DNA of 64,000 bases, from positions 1 through 64,000 of the forward strand of contig NZ_SLUN01000035.1 of NCBI RefSeq assembly GCF_004340685.1. Reading direction: 5' to 3'. Both the position numbers and the translations under genes were made by a program. The DNA comes from Hydrogenispora ethanolica (GTDB lineage: Bacteria > Bacillota > UBA4882 > UBA8346). Of the stretch, positions 43,896 to 51,608 are shown in pieces. The notes under the pieces were generated by a model. It saw nothing but the letters and a program-made list of their open reading frames with translations. It did not search any database and had not been told where the DNA came from. Each line of letters begins with the position of its first letter. Position 1 is the stretch's first letter.

Positions 43896-44930
43896 AACCT
43901 TCGGCAATCATCGCGTTCCCCTCCTCTCTCAGATAACGGCGGCGGTCCGTGTGATAGATCTTGCTGGATACGGCATAATGGGGGATTCCAATGTACTTCG
44001 TCCGCGCCGGTTGCACCAGAGGCTGGTACAAGGGATCGCCGATCACCACCTTGTATTCGCCGTTCATCGCCAGTTCCGCCAGATCGTCCTCCGATTGCAA
44101 ATGACGATCGCCCGCCGCCAGCAATGCGGCATCCATATTGAAATAGGAAGCCACGTCCACCCGCTGAAACCCAAAATCATCCTGCAGGCAACAGCGTATC
44201 GAATTGGCGGTTATCTGCTCACCGGAATGCCGGTCATAAAAGGGATGCCGTATTGACTTTCCAGATAGCGGGCGGCGGCCAACCCCGTCCCGGAAACCAC
44301 CAAATTCAAGCCGGCCTCCGCCGCGCGGCCGACATCCCCCAGATCGGCCCCCATCGACCAACAGGATACGATCGTATAACCCGCCTTTTCCAGCCCCTGG
44401 CGTAACGCTTGCAGATTGTCGGGGCTCAGATCGAGCGGCGTGGCGCCGATGATATTCAATCCGTCCGCCAATTTCCGCGACGGCGGCTTTACAAATTGAC
44501 GCGCCACCGCCAAGAACGCCTGGGAAGCCCCCTGATCGTAATAATGCATTCCACTGGTGTCAAAGGCCAGCACCGGCAGATCAAAGCGCTGCGACATCTC
44601 CGCGGCGACCGCCGCATAGTCCATGCCAATCACCATCGGTGCCGGACTTCCCAGTAAAGCGATGAACGCGGCGCGGCGGCGCCCGAGATATTCTTGGACT
44701 TTACGAAAGAGTTTCGCCTCGTCACCCAGGACTGCGTCCATCTCGCGCAACCCGGAACAGTACACGTTGCCGGGACCGCCATACCAACGTGGTTCATCAT
44801 AGCCGGTATAATTGCCCGTGCATCCGGAGGCATCGAGAATCACCGAAACCCCTCCCAGCTCGAACAGGGCTGAGCAGACCCCCGAATAATCCGGGGCGAA
44901 CGGCGGCAGGAACTTGAACAAGCGTTTCAT
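43882..44930 (-). pseudogene. Nitrogenase component 1-like protein A, frameshifted
   Basis: An oxidoreductase of the nitrogenase component 1 family (PF00148 type). It starts with GGAG then ATG at 44930. The N-terminal frame reads to a stop at 44211 (239 residues, ending FMTGIPVSR) with Cys19 and Cys37 in P-cluster-like positions (SGVCSAL, ASGCTGN) but Ser where the third Cys is expected (LLGSPAPMVIG). The homologous C-terminal part (about 110 residues: VIGDPLYQPL, KYIGIPHYAVS) continues in the -1 frame to 43882. A one-base indel or sequencing error near 44211-44235 explains it; no slippery heptamer is seen. The final codons come from repeat copy 3. Confidence 0.8.
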
Positions 44931-44941
44931 CCTAATCTCCC

Positions 44942-46255
44942 CTATATCACAATCGTCGCATTCAAGATCACATCTTGAAGGTCCCGCGGCGGTTCTTCCC
45001 ACGCGGCAATCATCGCATTCAATAAATAAACGATTCCCCGGTAGCCATAGGGCTGACAGTCCATGGTCAGCGGAACGGTCCGGGGACAATTGCAATAATA
45101 ACCGGCCGAAAGGCCGATCGCCAGATCCACCTCATTCCGCCCAGCCGCAAAAACGGGCATGCCGGGATGGACATTCGTCAGCACTTGCGTAGCGGGTGAA
45201 TTTTGCACCAGCCATTCCAGGTGCTCGGCATCAGCGTCCATCATCTCGTCGCAAAAGATATAGGCCACCTCGAACCCAAATTCCGTCAAGGCACGACTCA
45301 ATTCAAACGGCATGGCGTTGGCGGTCGAGCAAACGGCGAGCTTTAACGGCCCCAGTCTGGCCCGGGCCGCCGCAATAGCGTCGACAGCCTCCCGCCTGTA
45401 GCACTCGGTTTCCAGCCTACAGCCCAAAAATTCGGCCATGTCCTGGTATCCTTTGGCAATGGCCTCCAGACCGTATACGACCGGCGTGAAACAAAAAGGA
45501 ATGCCCAGCTTATCCCGGAGGAAAGCTGCGGCCAGCCGGCCCTCGGCGCGGATTAACAGGTTATGTGCCGAACGGGACATCTTCTCCAGCTCAGCCAGGG
45601 TCGCGCACTGGCCGATCTGGCGCACCGGCCCAAAACCGGCCCGCCCCAACAGTTCATAGAGTTCACTGTGCTTTTCCACTGGAACAAAGTTACCGATAAT
45701 GTTAATGCCATTGTCCTTCTCCGGCGGCTGCGGCATGAAGCTATAAACCGTCTTTTGCATGTTAGGCTGGGGCGGCGTCCGGCTATCCATCGCGATGGGA
45801 TTCATGTAGCTGAGCCGCACCGGAATCTCAAAATCCGCTTCCAGTTCCCTGACGATCGAATCAAAGTCCGAGCCGAGCAGGTAATCCACGCAACTGATAC
45901 AGATGATCAATGCTTGCGGCCGGGGTTTGGCGGTAGCGAATATTTCCGCCACCGCCCGCGCGACCAGGTCCAAGTGCCCCCCGGTCACCAAATCGACCTC
46001 ATCGACATACAGGTAAAAAAGGCGCTGCTTAAAACCCTGCTGAAACCCGGCGATCGCGCCGTGCCGGCCACAAGCGGGCGGCGCGATGAACAACATCACC
46101 GATTGCGGCACCAACATACCGACCCGGACGATTCCCCATCCTCCATGGCTGGGCGACGTATATTGCAGGCAGTGCTCGAAAAGCCGCTTGCCGCGCAACA
46201 ACGAATCGCTCCGCCCGGCTTCGGCCAGGCTCATCCTCAAAAACTCTTCACTCAT
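44942..46255 (-). CDS. Nitrogenase component 1-like protein B
   Basis: A 437-residue protein of the nitrogenase component 1 family. P-cluster-type Cys are visible: Cys29 (LFEHC), Cys62 (PPACGRHGA) and Cys119/Cys122 (ICISCVDYLLGSD, equivalent to the canonical TCxPExxGDD segment). Later segments GNFVPVEK, AVCSTANAMPFELSRAL and NVHPGMPVFAAG fit the second and third subdomains. Three consecutive ATG codons follow GGTGGG; the third, at 46255, has the best spacing. The gene lies 11 bases upstream of protein A, so the two should form a heteromeric reductase fed by the NifH-like protein. Confidence 0.87.
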   Translation of the reverse strand: MSEEFLRMSLAEAGRSDSLLRGKRLFEHCLQYTSPSHGGWGIVRVGMLVPQSVMLFIAPPACGRHGAIAGFQQGFKQRLFYLYVDEVDLVTGGHLDLVARAVAEIFATAKPRPQALIICISCVDYLLGSDFDSIVRELEADFEIPVRLSYMNPIAMDSRTPPQPNMQKTVYSFMPQPPEKDNGINIIGNFVPVEKHSELYELLGRAGFGPVRQIGQCATLAELEKMSRSAHNLLIRAEGRLAAAFLRDKLGIPFCFTPVVYGLEAIAKGYQDMAEFLGCRLETECYRREAVDAIAAARARLGPLKLAVCSTANAMPFELSRALTEFGFEVAYIFCDEMMDADAEHLEWLVQNSPATQVLTNVHPGMPVFAAGRNEVDLAIGLSAGYYCNCPRTVPLTMDCQPYGYRGIVYLLNAMIAAWEEPPRDLQDVILNATIVI

Positions 46256-46364
46256 CATCATCCCACCACGATTCCGATAATTGAACCAAGCTTGGCACCA
46301 AAAACCATTCAGACGAGACCCACTTTTCATAAATACCAAGCTTAAATTCTACTTACTGCTCCTC

Positions 46365-46496
46365 TAGAAGCCATGTGATAAAGTCCTCTAATTCGGAAAT
46401 CATCCTTTCAATGGACTAAAAAACGACTTTATCACTTGCTTTTCTGAGCTTTTGTGTTCACCCTGGCCTTCGGACAGGGTTTATCACAACGCTTCT
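46365..46496 (-). repeat. Dispersed ~130-bp repeat, copy 4 (subfamily A), inverted orientation
   Basis: Reads on the minus strand as AGAAGCGTTGTGATAAA... to ...TTTATCACATGGCTTCTA. The left half is almost identical to copies 2 and 3, and the centre (AAAGGATGATTTCCGAATTAGAGGAC) belongs to the same subfamily. It sits between the palindromic sites at 46552-46664 and the start of the nitrogenase-like operon, so it should be transcribed in that operon's leader. Confidence 0.92.
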
Positions 46497-46551
46497 GGAC
46501 CATCCAAGAAAGATTGCGTTCGTCAAACACTTAACTATCGGTTCTTGCAAT

Positions 46552-46577
46552 AAAATGTTAGGAATGACTAACATTTT
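46552..46577. promoter_or_regulatory. Palindromic operator candidate 1 upstream of nitrogenase-like operon
   Basis: AAAATGTTAG and its perfect inverse CTAACATTTT are separated by six bases. The inner TGTTAG-N6-CTAACA recurs at 46647-46664. The site overlaps a short open stretch after an orphan AGGAGG at 46591-46596. Confidence 0.7.
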
Positions 46578-46646
46578 GCCAATGATTTTACCTCCTACTA
46601 TTTCATTTGAATATATCCCTTAAGGAAAATCATTTCATTGAAATAT

Positions 46647-46664
46647 TGTTAGCCACGACTAACA
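46647..46664. promoter_or_regulatory. Palindromic operator candidate 2 upstream of nitrogenase-like operon
   Basis: TGTTAG-N6-CTAACA, identical in both arms and spacer length to candidate 1, with the centres 91 bases apart. Two equal sites upstream of one operon suggest a dimeric repressor or activator, perhaps metal-sensing. The gene for it is not recognised in this window. Confidence 0.7.
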
Positions 46665-46746
46665 TAAACTAAATTATCGTTTTTTCCTTTCGTTGTCAAG
46701 AGGTTTATTTAAAATTTTAGACGATTATCAAGTTCGCTCCGCTCAC

Positions 46747-47196
46747 TCACGAAGGGATTGAAGGATAAGTCATGGCGTCGTTTGGCGGATACGTGACCGG
46801 ATCGAGGAGCTGAAAGAGAACGTTTTGTGAATCATGGATCGCTTTGGGTGACTGAGAGAGCTCATTCAGTCGCTCAACAAGCTCGTTTTGTGAATAAGTG
46901 AGCTTACTCAGTCGTTCAGCGAGCTCTTTTTGTGGATGAGCGAGCTTGTTTTGTGAATCAGTGAGCTCGCTCAGTCGCTCGGCAAGCTCTTTTTGTGGAT
47001 GAGCGAGCTTGTTTTGTGAATGAGAGAGCTTGCTCAGTCGTTCAGCGAGCTCTTTTTGTGGATGAGCGAGCTTGTTTTGTGAATCAGTGAGCTCGCTCAG
47101 TCGCTCGGCAAGCTCTTTTTGTGGATGAGCGAGCTTGTTTTGTGAATGAGAGAGCTTGCTCAGTCGTTCAGCAAGCTCTTTTTGTGAATAAGTCAT
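46747..47196 (-). CDS. Heptad-repeat hypothetical protein
   Basis: An open frame of 149 residues made mostly of a 21-residue unit (three heptads, such as SQNKLAH, PQKELAE, RLSELTD) repeated about five times, with alternating KLSH and ELTD variants. Leu spacing suits an amphipathic or coiled-coil helix. No ribosome binding site precedes the ATG. The DNA also carries evenly spaced DnaA-box-like 9-mers, so the frame could be a by-product of the repeat. I do not assign a function. Confidence 0.35.
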   Translation of the reverse strand: MTYSQKELAERLSKLSHSQNKLAHPQKELAERLSELTDSQNKLAHPQKELAERLSKLSHSQNKLAHPQKELAERLSELTDSQNKLAHPQKELAERLSKLTYSQNELVERLNELSQSPKAIHDSQNVLFQLLDPVTYPPNDAMTYPSIPS

Positions 47197-47254
47197 CTAT
47201 TTTTGTGGATAAACGGTTCCGTTTAACGTGGTTAATGGTTTTGGCTGTGGATAA
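46826..47254. repeat. 63-bp-period array of DnaA-box-like 9-mers
   Basis: TGTG[AG]AT[ACG]A 9-mers occur at 46826, 46889, 46931, 46952, 46994, 47015, 47057, 47078, 47120, 47141, 47183, 47204 and 47246. They fall on two registers of a 63-base period, 21 and 42 bases apart. Those at 46889, 47183, 47204 and 47246 exactly match the DnaA-box consensus TTATNCACA in inverse form; the others differ at one position. Confidence 0.8.
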
Positions 47255-47530
47255 GTCGGGGAAGTGCGGCTAAAACCGGGTAAAGTTAGAGGGTGAGCAG
47301 AGCTAAGTTGATACTCAGTAAATTTTAAAACTTCTGAAAAATGAGCAGCTCAATCAAATATAAAAATGGCGCCATTACTTTTGACGCAACGAAAAAACCG
47401 ACTGCCGAATCTGGTGCGACAGCAGCGTAATTTACCATGCTGTTACGGCAAATCACATCCCCACTGCGGAATAAAGTGCGCGCGGCCCCTCGATCCAAGG
47501 CGATATTTTTAACTCCATGGCGCATCATGA

Positions 47531-47554
47531 TAAAAAAACCGCCCCTACGGGCGG
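47531..47554 (-). terminator. Terminator of the hydrogenase operon
   Basis: On the minus strand CCGCCC, loop GTAG, GGGCGG is followed by seven T residues. It lies about 40 bases after the stop of the maturation protease gene. The stretch between here and 47254 holds no gene I can support. Confidence 0.9.
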
Positions 47555-47592
47555 CTCATTCGATCGATAACATCAATTGCAGTCTATTTTGC

Positions 47593-48096
47593 TTAATTGC
47601 CGTGGGCTGTTACCGTCCTTACAAACTCCCGCACAAACAGCGCCGCTGCCTTTTCAACCACCTGGGACAAAGGATACGCAAACTCTAGATATTGGGGTTG
47701 CACTCCGACCACAACCACTGTACAGCCGGCAGTGGTTATCAAATAGTTGGCGAGAATATGCAACGGCAACATATGAGTACAGAAACTGGCCCCACCGATG
47801 TCCTCGCATTCGATCAGCCGGAATTGACCGGGTTCCGCGTCAAACTCGGCCGCGTCGAAGATAAACAGCACGTCCGGGGCAAACTCGCGGATCGCTCCGG
47901 AGAAGTTCTCCGGAGCCGATTCGCCCAGATAGAAACGGAGTTGCTTGGTCGATGCCGCTTCAAGCCGCTTTTGGATCTCATCCACCAAAAACAATCCAAC
48001 CGAATCATCGGCCCGCAGCGGGTTTCCCACACCTAAAAACGCAATTTTGTCAGCCCCTTGCCAAGCTTGGGCGAGCCGCTCGATGACCTGTTTCAT
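47593..48096 (-). CDS. Hydrogenase maturation protease, HycI/HyaD family
   Basis: A 167-residue endopeptidase with FLGVGNPLRADDSVG (the nickel-probing Asp is in ADD), DAAEFD and a C-terminal VVGVQPQ. These proteases remove the C-terminal tail of [NiFe] hydrogenase large subunits after nickel insertion. Its presence as last gene of the operon, overlapping the ferredoxin-subunit gene by four bases, is strong support that the 49440-50636 protein is a nickel hydrogenase and not a quinone-type complex I subunit. Confidence 0.92.
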   Translation of the reverse strand: MKQVIERLAQAWQGADKIAFLGVGNPLRADDSVGLFLVDEIQKRLEAASTKQLRFYLGESAPENFSGAIREFAPDVLFIFDAAEFDAEPGQFRLIECEDIGGASFCTHMLPLHILANYLITTAGCTVVVVGVQPQYLEFAYPLSQVVEKAAALFVREFVRTVTAHGN

Positions 48097-48446
48097 TCCT
48101 GATCTTCCTCAAGTTTCTCGCGGTCATAATGGGCCAACTCAAACTCGGAACTTGATTTTAGCGCTTTCCGGGGACAGGAATCTACGCATTGCGCGCAATA
48201 AATGCAACGGTCCAAATAAAATTTGGCCTTAAATACCTTCTCTTTGTCGGTCGGAGAGATCTGAACCGCCTTGGCCGGGCAATCCCGCATGCAGATCTTG
48301 CAACCGATACAAGCCTGGGAATCAAATTTGATTTTACCGCGAAAGTTCTTGGGAATCATCGCCTTTTCCTTGGGATAGCTGGTCGTGGCCGGCTTCTTGA
48401 AAAGCGATTTGATAACCTCAGGAACCATCTTCCCGGGATGTTTCAT
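48093..48446 (-). CDS. Two-[4Fe-4S] ferredoxin-like subunit (NuoI/HycF type)
   Basis: A 117-residue protein with two cluster motifs, CIGCKICMRDCP (about residues 46-57) and CIYCAQCVDSCP (about 81-92). It corresponds to NuoI or its hydrogenase counterparts and passes electrons from a soluble donor, presumably ferredoxin, to the small subunit. GAGGTGG precedes the ATG. The basic, Pro-rich N-terminus probably contacts the membrane arm. Confidence 0.93.
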   Translation of the reverse strand: MKHPGKMVPEVIKSLFKKPATTSYPKEKAMIPKNFRGKIKFDSQACIGCKICMRDCPAKAVQISPTDKEKVFKAKFYLDRCIYCAQCVDSCPRKALKSSSEFELAHYDREKLEEDQE

Positions 48447-48474
48447 CGTAATCCACCTCGTACACGGAGATCGG

Positions 48475-49422
48475 TTATTTCAAAACCGTCATTTTAAACA
48501 GCACATCAATTAAGAGTTGCAACAAGGCTGCCGGCGCCAGATACTTCCAGCAGAAGCGCATCATCTGCTCGATCCGGACCCGGGCGGTCACCGTCCGGAA
48601 AACGGTCAGGATGACCACGATTGCCAAAGTCTTGACGACAAAAAATAAGAAAGCCCACACCGGCGTGAGGCCGAGCGAACCGCCCCAAAAGACGGCCGAC
48701 AATAACGTGGCGACCACTACCATTTCCAGATCGATGGCCAAGCGAAAGATGGCCAAAAGTTTGCCGCCATACTCAGTAAAACTGCCGCCGACGATCTCCG
48801 TCTCCGCCTCCGGAATGTCAAATGGCACCCGCTCCAGTTTTCCCTGGGCTGCTACCAAGGCTACCACAAAACCAATGATATTAACGAACAGATAAGCGGG
48901 GTGTTCCGTGAAGAATTGGTTCATACCGCTGATCGACCAAGTTCCCGCCAATAATGCCGGTCCAAGCAAGACCAACAGCAATGGGACTTCATAAGCAAAC
49001 AGCTGGGTCAAATTCCGGACCGAACCCAATGTAGAAAAGAGCGAAATCGAGTTCCACCCGGCCAGGAAAAAGGTCATGGTCGGAATGGTCAATAAATAGA
49101 AGACCACCACCAGATCGCCTTCAAACGAGAAAATGGCCTGAGTTCCCAATACCGGAATATACAGAAAAGCAGTCAACACCGCGGCCAGCGCGAAGATGGG
49201 CAGCATTCTAAACATCACCGGATCCGCCGCTGCGGGGATGATCTCCTCTTTGGCCATTAGTTTGATGAAATCAGCCTCGGGCTGATACCATGGCGGACCG
49301 ATCCGGTTTTGAAAACGGGCATATAATTTCCGATCCACCCATTCGCAAATCATCCCGTAAGCGCTCAAAAAGAGCAGACCGGGAAATACCAGCATATAAA
49401 AGAAATTAGCTCCAATTTCCAT
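48475..49422 (-). CDS. Membrane anchor subunit (NuoH/HycD type)
   Basis: A 315-residue membrane protein with eight or so helices. Conserved loops facing the hydrophilic arm are visible: ERKLYARFQNRIGPPWYQP-like start (DRKLYARFQ then RIGPP) and PFDIPEAETEIVGGSFTEYGG. NuoH-type subunits join the redox module to the ion-pumping module. The gene lies between the catalytic and ferredoxin subunits. Confidence 0.94.
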   Translation of the reverse strand: MEIGANFFYMLVFPGLLFLSAYGMICEWVDRKLYARFQNRIGPPWYQPEADFIKLMAKEEIIPAAADPVMFRMLPIFALAAVLTAFLYIPVLGTQAIFSFEGDLVVVFYLLTIPTMTFFLAGWNSISLFSTLGSVRNLTQLFAYEVPLLLVLLGPALLAGTWSISGMNQFFTEHPAYLFVNIIGFVVALVAAQGKLERVPFDIPEAETEIVGGSFTEYGGKLLAIFRLAIDLEMVVVATLLSAVFWGGSLGLTPVWAFLFFVVKTLAIVVILTVFRTVTARVRIEQMMRFCWKYLAPAALLQLLIDVLFKMTVLK

Positions 49423-49439
49423 CTTTACACCACCAAACC

Positions 49440-50636
49440 CTATTGATGTCGGGAAAGATCGATCCCGCGGTGCTTTTTATACCAGTTGATCCCATACTCG
49501 CGCAACTGGCCCCAGTCCATAATCTCGGATTTCTTGCCCTGTACGACCTTGATCGCCCGGTCCGTGCAGGAGAAACAAGGGTCAATCGCCGCGATGACGA
49601 TCGGGAAGTCCGCCAGGTAGCCACCGCGCAACATATGCCGGATCGAAGGCAGATTTGCCAAGGTTGCGGCACGAATTTTTACCCGTTCCGGAATTTCGCT
49701 GCCATTGGAACGGACATAGTGAATATTCTCGCCGCGCGGCGCTTCATTACGGGACACAGCCTCGCCGGCCGGAATTTTGCGCGGCACTTTGACGGCGATG
49801 GGTCCTTCCGGCAATTTTTCAAACATTTCTTTCAGCATTTTATAGCTCTCTAGCAACTCAAAGACCCTGACAATGGACCGGCCCAACACATCCGCGTGCT
49901 GGTCGGTGATCACGTTAAACTGGATATGTTGATAAACCCCGTATGGATCATCTTTGCGGGTATCGCGGCTGACTCCCGATCCCCTGGCCGTTGGACCCAC
50001 CGCCCCATAAAGTTCGGCATCCTCCTTCGAAAGTTTGCCGACTCCCAATAACCGGCCGATAAAGGTAGGTTCTTCAGTAACGACTTTGATGTAATATTCG
50101 GTCCGGGCGGTCAGTTGCTCGAGGGTCTTTAGAGCCTGTTGTGTCTGCTCCGAATCGATGTCCCGCCGGACCCCGCCAACGGTATTAATCCCGTAATTCA
50201 CCCGGTTGCCGGAGAGTAGCGCCAATAAATCCATCACTAACTCCCGATCCCGCCAGGCGTACATAAAGAGGGTGTCGAAACCGACTTCATGGCCGGCAAC
50301 CCCCAACCAGAGCAAGTGACTGTGGACTCTTTCCAGCTCGCCGATGATGCCGCGGATGAACTGACCGCGCGGCGGCACTTCAACCTTGGCAATCTCTTCA
50401 ACCGCCTGAATGAACGCGGTTGAGTGAGTATGCGAGCAGATTCCGCAGACTCGTTCGGTTAGGTAGAGACTCTGAATGTAGCTCCTGCTTTCGCAAGCTT
50501 TCTCGATACCGCGGTGATTATAACCCAATTTTACTTCAGCGTCGACGATCCGCTCTCCTTCTAAAATCAGGTTGAAACTCTCCGGCTCTTTTAACGCGGG
50601 ATGTTGCGGCCCCATCGGAACTTTGATCTCAGCCAT
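49440..50636 (-). CDS. [NiFe] hydrogenase large (catalytic) subunit, group 4, NuoD-like
   Basis: A 398-residue protein of the NuoD/HycE family. Both nickel-binding pairs are intact: Cys64 and Cys67 in RVCGICSHTH, and Cys354 and Cys357 in DPCFSCTDR, followed by a 41-residue tail for the maturation protease to remove. Complex I NuoD lacks these Cys, so this is a hydrogen-evolving or -oxidising enzyme. The start overlaps the NuoC-like stop. Electrons reach it from the small subunit at 51083-51601. Confidence 0.95.
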   Translation of the reverse strand: MAEIKVPMGPQHPALKEPESFNLILEGERIVDAEVKLGYNHRGIEKACESRSYIQSLYLTERVCGICSHTHSTAFIQAVEEIAKVEVPPRGQFIRGIIGELERVHSHLLWLGVAGHEVGFDTLFMYAWRDRELVMDLLALLSGNRVNYGINTVGGVRRDIDSEQTQQALKTLEQLTARTEYYIKVVTEEPTFIGRLLGVGKLSKEDAELYGAVGPTARGSGVSRDTRKDDPYGVYQHIQFNVITDQHADVLGRSIVRVFELLESYKMLKEMFEKLPEGPIAVKVPRKIPAGEAVSRNEAPRGENIHYVRSNGSEIPERVKIRAATLANLPSIRHMLRGGYLADFPIVIAAIDPCFSCTDRAIKVVQGKKSEIMDWGQLREYGINWYKKHRGIDLSRHQ

Positions 50637-51096
50637 CCTGCTTCACTCCTTCCTCGGGAAAACCTTTCCAATCTTTTCGCAGCGGATAATTGCCTTCCGG
50701 CCAATCATCCGGCAACGGGTAACGTCTTCCCGGCGGAGTACCATCCACTACGATTCCAAACATGTCCATTAGCTCCCGCTCATAAAGGAAAACGCCAGGA
50801 TAGATATGAGAAACGGTGGGAATCCGAGGTTCTTCCCGAGGGATGAAAACTTTCAGATTCAATAATAAGCCCTCATTATTATACATATGGTAAATCAATT
50901 CGAAATGGGACCCGCTATCCAAGCCGGTTATCGTACCGATCTCAGCCATACCCCATTCCCGCAAGGCCGCTACGACATCCACCAATTTCTCGGCAGTCAC
51001 CGTACCGAAGACCCGCCGTTCGCGCGGGGCCGACACATCCGTGACCGCTTCCGAAAAATGTTGGGCTAAAAATTCTGTCAAATCAGTGCTGTTCAT
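50629..51096 (-). CDS. NuoC-like 30-kDa subunit
   Basis: A 155-residue protein of the NuoC / hydrogenase HycE-N family. The signature YERELMDMFGIVVDGTPPGRRYPLPDDWP is present in its central third (about residues 104-132). AAGGAG precedes the ATG at 51096, which overlaps the small-subunit stop by 14 bases; a frame extension to 51144 is not needed. It scaffolds the catalytic subunit. In HycE it would be fused to the large subunit, but here it is separate as in complex I. Confidence 0.92.
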   Translation of the reverse strand: MNSTDLTEFLAQHFSEAVTDVSAPRERRVFGTVTAEKLVDVVAALREWGMAEIGTITGLDSGSHFELIYHMYNNEGLLLNLKVFIPREEPRIPTVSHIYPGVFLYERELMDMFGIVVDGTPPGRRYPLPDDWPEGNYPLRKDWKGFPEEGVKQDG

Positions 51097-51601
51097 TGTC
51101 TGACACTCCTTCAGTTGGAGATTGTTCGGATGTAGTCGGACCAATCTCCACCGGATTCATCTCATCGGGGCTGTCCGGATGATCGATCTTTTCCAGCAAT
51201 TTAACGACTCCGTCAATGATCGCCTCGGGTCGTGCCGGGCAACCGGGGATATAAGCTGCCACCGGAATGGTGCTGTCGATGCCGCCCATCACGTTGTAGC
51301 AGCCACTGAATACCCCTCCGGAGCAAGCGCAAGTTCCAACGGCGACGATGAATTTGGGTTCCGGCATCTGTTCGTAGACCCGCATCAGCCGATCCTTGAT
51401 CTGCCGGGTCACCGGTCCGGAACAAAGGATGATATCCGCATGGCGCGGGGTACCTTTCAACTGAACGCCGAAGCGTTCGAGATCAAAGCGCGGCGTCAGA
51501 GCGGCAATTACCTCAATATCACATGCATTGCAGGCGCCCGTATTAAAATGCAACACCCAAGGGGATTTGACCCGGGCCCAGCGAACTACTTTCTCTAGCA
51601 T
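51083..51601 (-). CDS. Hydrogenase small subunit, NuoB-like
   Basis: A 172-residue protein with the proximal [4Fe-4S] ligands Cys24 and Cys27 (TGACNACD), GTCACSGG and PGCPARPEAI. It passes electrons from the ferredoxin-like subunit to the NiFe site. The acidic C-terminal tail after about residue 145 is variable in the family. It starts seven bases after the NuoA-like stop. Confidence 0.94.
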   Translation of the reverse strand: MLEKVVRWARVKSPWVLHFNTGACNACDIEVIAALTPRFDLERFGVQLKGTPRHADIILCSGPVTRQIKDRLMRVYEQMPEPKFIVAVGTCACSGGVFSGCYNVMGGIDSTIPVAAYIPGCPARPEAIIDGVVKLLEKIDHPDSPDEMNPVEIGPTTSEQSPTEGVSDNEQH

Positions 51602-51608
51602 CGATGAC

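Noticed and set aside
44205-44240. Programmed -1 ribosomal frameshift in protein A
   Set aside because: No X-XXY-YYZ slippery heptamer or following hairpin is visible at the junction; an indel is simpler.
39830-46255. Classical nitrogen-fixing nif cluster
   Set aside because: No nifB, nifE, nifN or nifV; the iron protein is short, and protein A lacks a P-cluster-type Cys.
45563-46345. 260-codon open frame on the plus strand
   Set aside because: Antisense to the nitrogenase-like protein B gene, with no ribosome binding site and Arg/Pro/His-rich shadow composition.
46826-47254. CRISPR array
   Set aside because: The sequence is a continuous 63-bp tandem repeat without unique spacers, and no cas gene is present.
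47325-47528. 67-codon frame on the minus strand
   Set aside because: It begins downstream of the hydrogenase terminator without promoter or ribosome binding site, and its sequence suggests no family.
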